This document shows, one piece after another, positions 42,192 through 50,030 of a stretch of 52,375 nucleotides of DNA. The DNA comes from Caldifarciminota bacterium. GTDB lineage: Bacteria; Hydrothermota; Hydrothermia; LBFQ01. The notes beneath the pieces were generated by a model. The model did no database searches. It was given only the letters and a program-made list of their open reading frames with translations, and was not told where the DNA came from. The stretch lies in NCBI GenBank assembly GCA_015492295.1, contig WGFI01000059.1:1-52375 (forward strand), given 5' to 3'. The stretch's first letter is position 1, and the number at the start of each line of letters is the position of its first letter. Position numbers and translations under genes: made by a program.

Positions 42192-42820
42192 TAGATAGAG
42201 AAAAACTCAGCGAGATATATGAGAACTATATTAACCGCAAGCGGGGTGAAAAAGGTAAGTACTTGGAGAAGGTTTCAAAGGAGATAGGAATACCTGTGAA
42301 TAAACTCAGAACTCTGATAAGCAGATTTTATGGACCTGCACGCAGCGTCAGGAGGAACCCTAGGAATTACGATAAAAATGATATACTCTATGCTATACAC
42401 TACTCCAACAAATCAGGCCTGAGTTTATACTATGTTTGTGAGATGCTCGTTAAGAACAAAAAGGTTAGACTCTTGTCTTACCACAGGCCGAATGATCCTG
42501 CGCAGGCGTTCTATCAGGCCGTTATAAGATTTTTGAGATCTCGCAATTCATCAAGAATAACTAGAACCACGAGGCGTGTAAGTAAGGATATTATAAAGAA
42601 GGGTATATTGAATTCGGATTTTTCCGATGTTGAAAAGATCCTACTTATTATGGCCACAGATGGAAAGATAAAATTGGGGGATCTTAATGAAGAATATAAG
42701 GAAGTCGCCAGGAATCTTATGTTGGAAGGATACATAACCCGTAAGAAAGGAAAACTCATAGTGACTTCAAAGTTAAAGGTTGAAATATCCCCTTTCATAG
42801 AAAAAGTATTACGCCAATAA
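42188..42820 (+). CDS. Unknown basic protein, possibly DNA-binding
   Basis: A 210-residue, strongly basic helical protein. VSKEIGIPVNKLRTLISRFYG looks like a helix-turn-helix, a second helical part (NDILYAIHYSNKSGLSLYYV) follows, and the C-terminal part (LLIMATDGKIKLGDLNEEYK ... GYITRKKGKLIVTSK) resembles a winged helix. Not recognised as a family. The ATG at 42188 overlaps the queD stop (ATGA) and is preferred over an in-frame ATG at 42152. Confidence 0.65.
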   Translation: MIDREKLSEIYENYINRKRGEKGKYLEKVSKEIGIPVNKLRTLISRFYGPARSVRRNPRNYDKNDILYAIHYSNKSGLSLYYVCEMLVKNKKVRLLSYHRPNDPAQAFYQAVIRFLRSRNSSRITRTTRRVSKDIIKKGILNSDFSDVEKILLIMATDGKIKLGDLNEEYKEVARNLMLEGYITRKKGKLIVTSKLKVEISPFIEKVLRQ

Positions 42821-42826
42821 ATGGTT

Positions 42827-43618
42827 CTATGCTACCCAAAGGGGTATTATAGCCAAAACCGTGGATAACTTGATCACCCTTTTCAAAAGGGAGTATTTGC
42901 CCATATATACCGTCCAGGCGAAGATTAAAAGAGGAGCATTCACAAACAATATAACAGCGATTCCGTAGTACATTGAATATCCTAATATCACAGGAACCAC
43001 ATCAACGATGGTTAAAACCAAGATACCGAAGAATATTACATGTTGGAGGAATCTTTCATTTACTATATGCGCTACCGTCCTGCGGTTTATAGCATCCCCC
43101 TTCCTATCTTCAAGCGTTTTAATGATTTCCCTTATGAGATGCATATACGCTCCAAGAATCGCCGCTGGTAATACACGGTAAGGATTATTCGGATTCGCCC
43201 CGTATAGAAAGGCCAGGAAGATAACGAAAACAACGGAAAGATTTCCTATAATCGGTATGGACTTCAACTCATAATTGTACATAAGTCCTACGAACATACC
43301 CAATGAACCTATCATAAGGGCCCACTGTGAATGTTTTGATGAAAAGTACAACCCGAGAAATAAACATATTATGGAAATCATAAAGGCATCCAAAAGTGTG
43401 ATCTCACCCGTTATCAAAGGCCTATCGGGATGATTTATTTTGTCCTCTTCAATGTCGGTTATGTCATTCGTAGAGTTAAGAAAAGAGGAGATAAAGAACG
43501 CTCCCAATATAAGGTAAAATAAACCAACAATGTCCCCACCTGTGATTTTGGAAGAAACCACAACCACCAACGAGGCTATTAAACCGTTAGTCGGCCTTAT
43601 AAGGCGCAGAACCGACAT
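42827..43618 (-). CDS. UbiA-family prenyltransferase, similar to DGGGP synthase
   Basis: A 263-residue membrane prenyltransferase with about eight helices. The first aspartate motif is NDITDIEEDKINHPDRPL (N-D-x-x-D-x-x-x-D) and the second region is EIIKTLEDRKGDAINRRT (D-x-x-x-D), both needed for prenyl-diphosphate and metal binding. The motif form is closer to archaeal-type geranylgeranylglyceryl phosphate geranylgeranyltransferases than to menaquinone MenA; this is judged by eye. It overlaps lgt by 32 bases at the end of the minus-strand run and converges with the 42188 gene. Confidence 0.8.
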   Translation of the reverse strand: MSVLRLIRPTNGLIASLVVVVSSKITGGDIVGLFYLILGAFFISSFLNSTNDITDIEEDKINHPDRPLITGEITLLDAFMISIICLFLGLYFSSKHSQWALMIGSLGMFVGLMYNYELKSIPIIGNLSVVFVIFLAFLYGANPNNPYRVLPAAILGAYMHLIREIIKTLEDRKGDAINRRTVAHIVNERFLQHVIFFGILVLTIVDVVPVILGYSMYYGIAVILFVNAPLLIFAWTVYMGKYSLLKRVIKLSTVLAIIPLWVA

Positions 43619-44375
43619 ACCTCTTAACTATAAGTATCACTCCCACAAGCATAAGCAGGATCGCTATCCACTGGTTAAATGTCAAAGGCAAACCGAATAT
43701 ATAGGAGTTGGGTTCATAAGCCCTCGTGAAATCGTTGAGGAACCTCACGAGAGGGGTGAATATCAGGGCTAAGGATCCGACGAAACCGGGCTTGGTCTTA
43801 CCAAACTTTTTAAGCAAAAACAGATATATAACGAACAGAAATGTATCACCGATTGATTCGTAAATCTGCGAAGGATGTATCGGAACCCCTCCAAATTCCA
43901 TATAAGGCAAGCTGCCTTCTGGAAAGACCACTCCCCAAGGGAGGTTCGTGGGTTTTCCATAACAGCAACCGTTGAAGAAGCATCCCCACCTTCCAACCGC
44001 TATACCGAGGGTTATTCCGGGTATTGAAGCGTCAAGTGCGGCCCAGAAGTTCCATCTTTCGTTTTTTATAAACCAGAGCGCAGGTGCTACTCCCAAGAGT
44101 ACGCCGTAGAATGTCATACCTCCTTCCCACAGGTAAAATATCTCCGCCAAATTGTTCTTGAAATATGACCAATGCTGTATTACAAATAAGGCGCGCGCTC
44201 CTATTATTCCAAAAATCATAACCCACACCGCCGCGTCCCACACCCGACTTTTGGGGATACCGAATTTACTAAGATGGTTGGCCGCAAACCATACGCCTAA
44301 TAGAAACGCAGAAAGAACTATTACACCGTAAGTTCTTATAGGAAAACCAAAAACCTCAAATAGTATAGGATGCAT
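43587..44375 (-). CDS. lgt: Prolipoprotein diacylglyceryl transferase
   Basis: A 262-residue Lgt, the seven-helix membrane enzyme that attaches diacylglycerol to the lipobox cysteine of lipoproteins. The signature GRWGCFFNGCCYGKPTNLPWGV with the conserved arginine and VPIHPSQIYES are present, and IRTYGVIVLSAFLLG is the typical start. Many lipoproteins in this window need it, and lspA at 35.2 kb does the next step. TAGAAT, whose first three bases are the stop codon of the upstream channel gene, lies 8 bases before the ATG. Confidence 0.95.
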   Translation of the reverse strand: MHPILFEVFGFPIRTYGVIVLSAFLLGVWFAANHLSKFGIPKSRVWDAAVWVMIFGIIGARALFVIQHWSYFKNNLAEIFYLWEGGMTFYGVLLGVAPALWFIKNERWNFWAALDASIPGITLGIAVGRWGCFFNGCCYGKPTNLPWGVVFPEGSLPYMEFGGVPIHPSQIYESIGDTFLFVIYLFLLKKFGKTKPGFVGSLALIFTPLVRFLNDFTRAYEPNSYIFGLPLTFNQWIAILLMLVGVILIVKRYVGSAPYKAD

Positions 44376-44383
44376 ATATGCAC

Positions 44384-44389
44384 ATTCTA
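44384..44389 (-). promoter_or_regulatory. -10 box of lgt (leaderless), containing the upstream stop codon
   Basis: TAGAAT on the minus strand, 8 bases before the lgt ATG. TAG is also the stop of the channel gene, so transcription of lgt can start within the tail of its neighbour. Confidence 0.5.
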
Positions 44390-45355
44390 CGGTTGAACGA
44401 GTTTCTCAAATTTATGCAAGTTTTCAACCTCTCCGATCACTATCAATATATCCCCCTCCAAAATCCTCTCATCGGCGGATGGGGGAGTTATGATTTTCTT
44501 ATCCCTTAGAATGGCCAGCACATATATTTTATGCCTCGTAAGATTCAGCTCTTTAAGGGTCTTACCCTCAAAAGGGGAACCTACATTGACCTTTATCTCC
44601 TCAACTCTCATATCGTAGAGATCAAGGAACTCAAATATGGCAGGATGAAGCAATGCCCTTGCTATCCTCAAACCAGCCCAATCATAAGGCAATATCACCC
44701 TATTCGCCCCTACCTTTTCCATCAATCTCGCCCCTTTTTCGGTGGTCGCCTTCGCGACGGTGTATATATTCGGGTTTATATTCTTAGCGTTGATTATAAC
44801 ATAAAGATTATCCGGATCGTTTCTAAGTAATGCTACGAGACCCTTGGCGTTTTCAACTCCTGCCACTTTTAAAGTATCCTCCTCTGTGGCATCCCCTTCA
44901 ACCACTGTATATCCCATACCCTCCGCCAACTGGATCTTTTCCGGATCATTCTCAACTATCAAAAATGGAACCCCCGATTTTTTCAGAAACTCAGCCACTA
45001 TCTTGCCCATCCTACCGAATCCGCAGATGATATAATGTCCTGAAAACTTCCTCTTCATCTTTCTCCTCCTTGCAAATAGATCTATAAAACTTTTACTCAA
45101 AAAATAACTCGCAACATTGGTTATCAAAACGCTAACGGAAGCCCATCCAAACAATATCACGAGAATCGTCCATATCTTGCCCACCGAACTGAGAGGCTTT
45201 ACCTCCCTAAATCCGACGGTTGATACGGTTATAATGGTCATATATAACGCATCAATTAAGGGCAAATCCTCTATGAGAATGTATCCAAAGGTGGATATCG
45301 TTATTATTGCAAGCACGAGGATTATGGACAAACCTATCCTTACTTCAACCTTCAT
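44387..45355 (-). CDS. Two-helix potassium channel with RCK (TrkA-N/TrkA-C) domains
   Basis: A 322-residue channel like MthK/Kch. Two membrane helices (about residues 10-30 and 60-85) flank the pore loop TIITVSTVGFREV, where TVGF replaces the usual TVGYG. Then comes a Rossmann RCK domain (IICGFGRMGKIVAEFL, VVEGDATEEDTL) that senses nucleotides or ions, and a TrkA-C domain (GSPFEGKTLKELNL). The ATG at 45355 overlaps the pgeF stop; a longer frame up to 45457 reads pgeF sequence. Inner membrane. Confidence 0.88.
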   Translation of the reverse strand: MKVEVRIGLSIILVLAIITISTFGYILIEDLPLIDALYMTIITVSTVGFREVKPLSSVGKIWTILVILFGWASVSVLITNVASYFLSKSFIDLFARRRKMKRKFSGHYIICGFGRMGKIVAEFLKKSGVPFLIVENDPEKIQLAEGMGYTVVEGDATEEDTLKVAGVENAKGLVALLRNDPDNLYVIINAKNINPNIYTVAKATTEKGARLMEKVGANRVILPYDWAGLRIARALLHPAIFEFLDLYDMRVEEIKVNVGSPFEGKTLKELNLTRHKIYVLAILRDKKIITPPSADERILEGDILIVIGEVENLHKFEKLVQP

Positions 45356-45944
45356 AGGTGATGGCATTATAGATTCTGAGTTTGTCTCCTCTCCTGTGCG
45401 AAAAGAGTGAAGGGTCTTCATAGGTGCAGGAAGGCGGCGGTATGATATCTTTGACACCGAGGTTTAAAAGAATTTCCTTATTAAACTCGTACAGGTCAAG
45501 ATAATACTTTCCATTTCTCTTGATAACCCCATTCTTAAACATACCGGCAACATCATCCTTTACTTCATAGCACTTACCACATATTCCGGGCCCAAATATT
45601 ACGGTTATATCCGATGGATTCACATTGAAATCCTCATAAAGTATCCTGAGGCCTTCCAGTACTATACCCTTTATACTTCCCCTCCATCCCGCATGTAATA
45701 CACCGAAAGCCCTATCCGAAAGGAGAAATATGGGGTAGCAATCGGCCGTCTTCACACCTAAGGTTATGTTCCGAGGCCTTGAAATCACACCATCCCCCAC
45801 ATCTTCGGCTTGACCTTTATATATCACCACCTTCGCACCATGGACCTGCCTTAATTTCAACGAGAATCGGATCTCACGGGTTGATACTGAGACTCTGTAT
45901 TTACCCATTTTGATGGTATATCCCCACTTTTCCCTTAACCACAT
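45345..45944 (-). CDS. pgeF: Peptidoglycan editing factor / laccase-domain protein
   Basis: A 199-residue PgeF (YfiH) family protein, formerly called multicopper polyphenol oxidase, which removes wrong amino acids from peptidoglycan precursors. LKLRQVHGAKVV, GVKTADCYPIFL, GVLHAGWRGSIKG and FGPGICGKCYEV carry the zinc-site histidines and cysteine. Somewhat short (usual 230-250), mainly at the N-terminus; the ATG at 45944 or 45908 may be used. A TAGAAT box lies 6 bases before 45944 and includes the stop codon of the receptor gene. Confidence 0.9.
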   Translation of the reverse strand: MWLREKWGYTIKMGKYRVSVSTREIRFSLKLRQVHGAKVVIYKGQAEDVGDGVISRPRNITLGVKTADCYPIFLLSDRAFGVLHAGWRGSIKGIVLEGLRILYEDFNVNPSDITVIFGPGICGKCYEVKDDVAGMFKNGVIKRNGKYYLDLYEFNKEILLNLGVKDIIPPPSCTYEDPSLFSHRRGDKLRIYNAITYEG

Positions 45945-45953
45945 TCAGTAATT

Positions 45954-47405
45954 CTAACGCCGATATTTTAGATGTAGTGATATCGTTCTGTCCCTTATGG
46001 GATAACCTTCAACGAATTCATCCTCTCTATCCAAAAGGTTATCAACCTTTAAAACACATTCAAATTTTTTGATCTTCATCCTTAAAAACATACCCATCTG
46101 CAATACGAAATCAACGAATCTGGTATTTTCCTTGTTTGTAAATCTCGGATCAAGGTAAAGGGCGTACAAACCCATGAAACTGAGGTTAAAATTGATGAAA
46201 TACGAATTCTTAGGCCTATAAATCATCCTTTTGCCGTTATCATAATAAGCCCAAATCCTGTCATACTTGAACAGAAAATTTCCCTTTTTTATTTTCAAAC
46301 TCATACCCCAGATGTTCCCCGAGCCTTCATTGTAAGGTCTCCAAATACCGCTCACACTTTTCCACTCTATTATATTCCAAACTCTCCTGGCAAAACCCAT
46401 CAGATAGAAGACTCTATAAGATACTTCCGTAGATAAGAGTATGGAACTTTCATTTTTTAAATTGGGATTTCCCTCGGCACCCGCACCTTTCCAGTACAAC
46501 TCATCAAATGAAGGGATACGATTTGATAAGGTTGCCCTCACTATCAGCTTTCCATAAGCTAACAGCGAATAAAAGGAATAACCTAACCTTTTCAGATCAC
46601 TCCAAACATTCGCATTCAGACCTACGATACCCACACTGAAAGTTCTGGATGAGTATATTATAGGCCTTACATAAGTCCCTATATTCGTGCTTCTTACACC
46701 TTCAAGAATTATAAGATTTCTGAAACCCGATATTTCATAGGTTTCCGTTAAACGGAAGTTATCGTGAATGTAATCCCCGAATATATCATTCCACCTTCTA
46801 CGGAGAATTAAGAGCGAAATCCTCCCGACCTTTCCAGCCAATCTCATATCCGTTTGTATTCCCGATGTTTGGGGAAAACCTTTCATTCCGCTCGTTCTTT
46901 TTCGTGATACCCTCAAATCCCAAAATTGCCCCTCCTGTTTGAAAAAGCTCTCCAAAAAGATAATGGTGTCCCTTACACCGATCAAATTTCCTCCATCAAA
47001 ACCAGCGATATTCGTCTTATATCCTAAGGAAATTCCCCTGAATTGATTAACAAAAATATAACCCTCCTCAGCATCGTCATTTCTAATATCCAGATTTCCG
47101 TATATGGAATATGGCGTTATTCCCCCCTCAAATACGGTAATTCTGTTGAATAGAAATGGGGATATATCCGTAAGGTCCGCGTAGGAACTTTGAGGTTGAT
47201 TTATGAGTATTCCGTTGAGAAATAAGGCGTTTCCCTTCGGATGCCCTCCCTTTATGGATATACCTGATAGATCCGCGTAAGATCCATAAGTGTATCCGTA
47301 AATACCTGAGATGGATGAAGCTGACAACCAAATATCCGCATATTCTATATTTACGCTATCCCCGGGAGATGCCTCCACAGTTATCGGCGGCAGTATGAAA
47401 CTCAG
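45954..47405 (-). CDS. TonB-dependent outer-membrane receptor (BtuB-like), probable CTG start
   Basis: A receptor of about 480 residues, small for the family. The start shows PPITVEAS, which fits a TonB box, then a plug domain (GNALFLNGILINQPQSSYAD, ITVFEGGITPYSIYGNL) and a barrel ending in NLLDREDEFVEGYPIRDRTI, the family C-terminal signature. The TonB box lies upstream of the first ATG/GTG (GTG 47378), so translation must begin earlier; the only option after an in-frame stop is CTG at 47403-47405, 11 bases after an AGGAGG. This leaves almost no signal peptide. The gene follows a BtuG-like propeller under a B12 riboswitch, so B12 uptake is inferred. Confidence 0.8.
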   Translation of the reverse strand: MSFILPPITVEASPGDSVNIEYADIWLSASSISGIYGYTYGSYADLSGISIKGGHPKGNALFLNGILINQPQSSYADLTDISPFLFNRITVFEGGITPYSIYGNLDIRNDDAEEGYIFVNQFRGISLGYKTNIAGFDGGNLIGVRDTIIFLESFFKQEGQFWDLRVSRKRTSGMKGFPQTSGIQTDMRLAGKVGRISLLILRRRWNDIFGDYIHDNFRLTETYEISGFRNLIILEGVRSTNIGTYVRPIIYSSRTFSVGIVGLNANVWSDLKRLGYSFYSLLAYGKLIVRATLSNRIPSFDELYWKGAGAEGNPNLKNESSILLSTEVSYRVFYLMGFARRVWNIIEWKSVSGIWRPYNEGSGNIWGMSLKIKKGNFLFKYDRIWAYYDNGKRMIYRPKNSYFINFNLSFMGLYALYLDPRFTNKENTRFVDFVLQMGMFLRMKIKKFECVLKVDNLLDREDEFVEGYPIRDRTISLHLKYRR

Positions 47406-48520
47406 CGTACTATCAACCTCCTGACCTTACCGTCTTCAACTATGAAATATACCCCTTTTGAGCGTATGCTATTGACCTTCCTTCCATCCAGTGAGTATAT
47501 CCCTCTCAACTTATTTTTCGTAATGATTTTCCTCTCAGAGGTGCTTAGGGTCGTTGGTGATAGGGTTATTGATATTGGACCTATATCAACCGTTGCAACA
47601 TGCTCAATTGAGTTTGTGGTCCTGTTATAGACTATTATGTTCCCGTTTGTGGTGTAGTCCATAGCCGCGGTGATAAACAGTCTGTCGTTGAAGATTTCAA
47701 CTTGGGAAAATCCATAGTATGTTACAAGAGGCAGGGGAACGAATATTCTGCTTGAATATATGAAATATCCGATCCAGGAATATCCCACCGCTATTACGGT
47801 ATCGGTTGATGGTATCCTACGAAGAAAACCTATGTTTGCGGGTGTTGAAATGCTGTCAATGACCCTAAGTGAGTCCGTTCTTATTATGTAGATCTTCTGC
47901 GTTGATGCGTCAAACCAATCCCCACCTGAAACTATCGCGGTATCCCCATCCATGAACTCCATATATAACATATTTATACCGAGTCGCAGCGAATCAAGGA
48001 CGATTCCGGTTGAGGTATCAATTTTATATATCGTTGAGGTATCGGTGGTATAAGAGTTCATATCATAACCCGTTGATATGGCGAATAAATATCCTCCTTT
48101 CATTCCTACATACTGGGGACTCCTCCATACACCAACGCTCCATATCTCGTTCTTCGTAGATAGATCGTACGAAACTATGCTGTCATAAAGCAAGAGGGAT
48201 ACGAATATCTTATTTCCCGATATGGATGCCATATATGGGTTGGAACTCGCGCCCGTGAATATGCTGTCAATCACAAAGGGTATATTATCATCCCGTAGGA
48301 TGTAGATTCTGTCGTTTCCCGAACTTATGGTATATAGGTACCCTGAGTTATACAGAACCTGATTGAGAGCCGAGCCATGGGGGGATACGTTGTTCCTCTG
48401 TTCAAAGGGAGAGGATACATTCATCAGGGATAGGGTGTTGGATATTGTATTGGCTACTACAACCCTTTGCCCGAAAGCATATAAAGGAAAGAAGATAAAA
48501 ATAAATATTCCCCTTTTCAT
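47402..48520 (-). CDS. BtuG-like secreted beta-propeller, B12-regulated
   Basis: A 372-residue protein with a signal peptide (MKRGIFIFIFFPLYAFGQ), then about seven YncE-like propeller blades starting VVVANTISNTLSLMNV and repeating motifs such as YLYTISSGNDRIYILRDD and KIFVSLLLYDSIVSYDL. It ends with a sorting-like domain (GIYSLDGRKVN ... SKGVYFIVEDGKVRRLIVR). In Bacteroides, the surface propeller BtuG binds B12 and sits on the BtuB receptor; here a similar protein precedes a TonB receptor behind a cobalamin riboswitch. BtuG is a lipoprotein, whereas this one would use the sorting domain for surface placement. ATG 48520 follows a good GGAGGT site. Confidence 0.8.
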   Translation of the reverse strand: MKRGIFIFIFFPLYAFGQRVVVANTISNTLSLMNVSSPFEQRNNVSPHGSALNQVLYNSGYLYTISSGNDRIYILRDDNIPFVIDSIFTGASSNPYMASISGNKIFVSLLLYDSIVSYDLSTKNEIWSVGVWRSPQYVGMKGGYLFAISTGYDMNSYTTDTSTIYKIDTSTGIVLDSLRLGINMLYMEFMDGDTAIVSGGDWFDASTQKIYIIRTDSLRVIDSISTPANIGFLRRIPSTDTVIAVGYSWIGYFIYSSRIFVPLPLVTYYGFSQVEIFNDRLFITAAMDYTTNGNIIVYNRTTNSIEHVATVDIGPISITLSPTTLSTSERKIITKNKLRGIYSLDGRKVNSIRSKGVYFIVEDGKVRRLIVR

Positions 48521-48554
48521 AGTTTTCAACCTCCGTTTGATTCCTATCTCTACC

Positions 48555-48738
48555 TCAGGGTGGCGAGCCCCGGCACCACCCTTGGAGGCGTACTCCGGGC
48601 AGGTCTTCCGGCTCGCGGGCCACCTACTCCCCCGGCCTTCCCATCCCTGTACGGGACAGTGGCCTTTTTGGGGTTTCGCTCCCGCTCACGGCCGCCGGGA
48701 CGGCTCCCGATTTTCACGGGATTCCCTCAACCCGGAGT
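48555..48738 (-). promoter_or_regulatory. Cobalamin (adenosylcobalamin) riboswitch
   Basis: A GC-rich RNA on the minus strand with the B12 riboswitch signatures in order: GAGGGAATCCCGTGAAAATC, GCCACTG, GGGAAGGC, and GAGCCGGAAGACCTGCC (the B12 box). A last hairpin (GGGTGG ... CCACCC near 48554-48580) could form the regulatory kissing-loop element. It lies between TATAAT at 48744 and the GGAGGT ribosome site of the BtuG-like gene, without a clear terminator, so control of translation is likely. B12 would switch the uptake genes off. Confidence 0.93.
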
Positions 48739-48743
48739 AGGAT

Positions 48744-48749
48744 ATTATA
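48744..48749 (-). promoter_or_regulatory. -10 box of the B12 riboswitch transcript
   Basis: TATAAT on the minus strand, just before the riboswitch, preceded by ATATTACACCCT, like the T-rich/CCC pattern at other promoters. It overlaps the start region of the divergent MNT gene. Confidence 0.6.
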
Positions 48750-48763
48750 AGGGTGTAATATAT

Positions 48764-49153
48764 ATGTTCAGCCTTAGAATATCTTTGGTGAATAAGATAC
48801 TTGAAAAGGATCCTGTTCTCCGTAGAATCGTTGAAGTTATCGTTAAGGAGATAGACCCAGATAAGATAATCCTTTTCGGTTCAAGGGCGAGGGGGGATTA
48901 CAAAGAGGACAGCGATTACGATATTCTTGTGATTAAAGAAGGGGTTAGACCAGAAGAAAGGAGGCCGTTGCAGAGGAAAATAAGGAGGGCATTTTGGCGA
49001 GAGAGTATATATCCTTCTGTCGCTGTGGATGTGATAGTTCAGGATGCTGAGAGATTTAACAGATTAAAAAACGAGAAATATTTGGTATATTATTCTATAT
49101 CAAATGAGGGGATTGTAGTTTATGAGAAAGTTTTACGCAAAACTGTGGCTTGA
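48764..49153 (+). CDS. MNT-type nucleotidyltransferase (antitoxin of HEPN/MNT pair)
   Basis: A 129-residue minimal nucleotidyltransferase. GSRARGDYKEDSDYDILV (residues 39-56) holds the GS-x10-D-x-D catalytic motif, and VAVDVIVQ supplies the third aspartate. In HEPN/MNT toxin-antitoxin systems such enzymes AMP-modify and silence the HEPN ribonuclease. The ATG at 48764 is the real start; an open frame reaching back to 48560 is only the riboswitch read in the wrong sense. It overlaps the HEPN gene by 32 bases. A related, truncated copy lies at 49517. Confidence 0.9.
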   Translation: MFSLRISLVNKILEKDPVLRRIVEVIVKEIDPDKIILFGSRARGDYKEDSDYDILVIKEGVRPEERRPLQRKIRRAFWRESIYPSVAVDVIVQDAERFNRLKNEKYLVYYSISNEGIVVYEKVLRKTVA

Positions 49154-49511
49154 ATTTGCTGAGGAAGATCTGGAATCCTCGCGTGCACTTTGGGAAAGAG
49201 GTTTGATAAGAACCGCTGCATACCATCTACAACAGACTGCGGAGAAATCTTTAAAAGCTCTTTTGATACTTCAAGGCGTGGAAGTTCCAAGGACGCATGA
49301 TATAGACAAACTTATAAAATCTTTAAGTGATTTCTATGTGATCCCCAAAGATATTCAGGATGCGGTAAATCTGACGGAGTACGCCTTTACAACCCGTTAT
49401 CCTGATGATTATGTTCCCCTATCTGAAAAAGAATATGAGAAAGCGTATGAAACGGCGTTAAAGGTTTATAAATGGGCAAAGGGGATAATAGAAGGAACAG
49501 CCTTAGAATAA
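49122..49511 (+). CDS. HEPN-domain protein (toxin of HEPN/MNT pair)
   Basis: A 129-residue HEPN domain of four to five helices. RTAAYHLQQTAEKSLKALL contains an R-x4-H pattern (R30, H35) and PRTHDIDKLIKSL is the other conserved block, both usual in HEPN proteins paired with MNT. HEPN toxins cut RNA. The C-terminal helix ends KWAKGIIEG. Translation is coupled to the MNT gene by overlap. Directly after its stop begins the partial second MNT copy. Confidence 0.88.
   Translation: MRKFYAKLWLEFAEEDLESSRALWERGLIRTAAYHLQQTAEKSLKALLILQGVEVPRTHDIDKLIKSLSDFYVIPKDIQDAVNLTEYAFTTRYPDDYVPLSEKEYEKAYETALKVYKWAKGIIEGTALE
49504..49509 (+). promoter_or_regulatory. -10 box of the second MNT copy
   Basis: TAGAAT 7 bases before ATG 49517, at the end of the HEPN gene. 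Confidence 0.4.
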
Positions 49512-49516
49512 AGGTA

Positions 49517-49810
49517 ATGAAGGGAGGAAAGGAGATACTTGAAAGGGATCCGGTACTTCGCAGGATCGTTGAGGTAATTGTTAGGGAGATAGACCCGGAT
49601 AGGATCATCCTCTTTGGTTCAAGGGCGAGGGGAGATTACAAGGAAGACAGCGATTACGATATTCTTGTGATTAAAGAAGGGGTTATGCCTGAGGAGAGGA
49701 GAAACCTAGCGACCACTTTGGAAATGGCTTTTTTGGAAACCAAAATATTCCGCTATGCAAGTTATAAAAAACCCAGCAAAAAGGGGGCTTGGATTCGCTT
49801 TGAAGGATAA
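49517..49810 (+). pseudogene. Truncated second MNT nucleotidyltransferase
   Basis: A 97-residue frame whose first 60 residues repeat the first MNT almost exactly (LERDPVLRRIVEVIVREIDP, GSRARGDYKEDSDYDILVIK), also in DNA (for example the block around 49620-49680). After PEERR the similarity ends and the frame runs into unrelated sequence (NLATTLEMAFLETKIFRYAS), so the third catalytic aspartate strand is lost. It is followed by remains of a HEPN gene. I take it as a decaying copy; it could still make a short protein. Confidence 0.7.
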
Positions 49811-49831
49811 GACTATGGCCGATGCGGGATA

Positions 49832-49941
49832 GATCTTACGGCTTATCATCTTCAACACTCGTGGGGAAAAGTTTAAAAAAAAGCGATTATTATGTCTTTT
49901 ACGATTTGAGGGTGCCGAGTAGGGAGTTTCGTACTCAATAA
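49832..49941 (+). pseudogene. Remnant of a second HEPN gene
   Basis: Two short pieces match the intact HEPN gene: DLTAYHLQ at 49832-49855 (compare RTAAYHLQ) and SDYYVFYDL starting near 49882 (compare SDFYVIPKD), separated by a TAA and a short A-run. About 100 codons between or around them are missing. The order MNT then HEPN is kept, so a whole module was duplicated and then decayed. Confidence 0.5.
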
Positions 49942-50015
49942 AGATTCAGTCTTTTGTTAAACCGTTGGTTAAAGTTGGCAACGATAGATAACCCGACTTG
50001 GAGATTTTTCACCCT

Positions 50016-50021
50016 TATAAT
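50016..50021 (+). promoter_or_regulatory. -10 box of the lipase-like gene (leaderless ATG 50031)
   Basis: TATAAT preceded by GATTTTTCACCCT and followed 9 bases later by ATG 50031. A half-palindrome TTGGCAAC (49975-49982), like the right arm of the propeller-gene motif, lies upstream. Confidence 0.6.
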
Positions 50022-50030
50022 ACCCGCCCT

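Noticed and set aside
48560-48763. Long N-terminal extension of the MNT gene rich in Pro and Gly
   Set aside because: It is the cobalamin riboswitch of the opposite strand read as protein; the real start is ATG 48764.
49850-49940. Small RNA gene or terminator formed by GAGTA ... TACTC
   Set aside because: The stem is only five bases and lies within the HEPN remnant; too weak to support.
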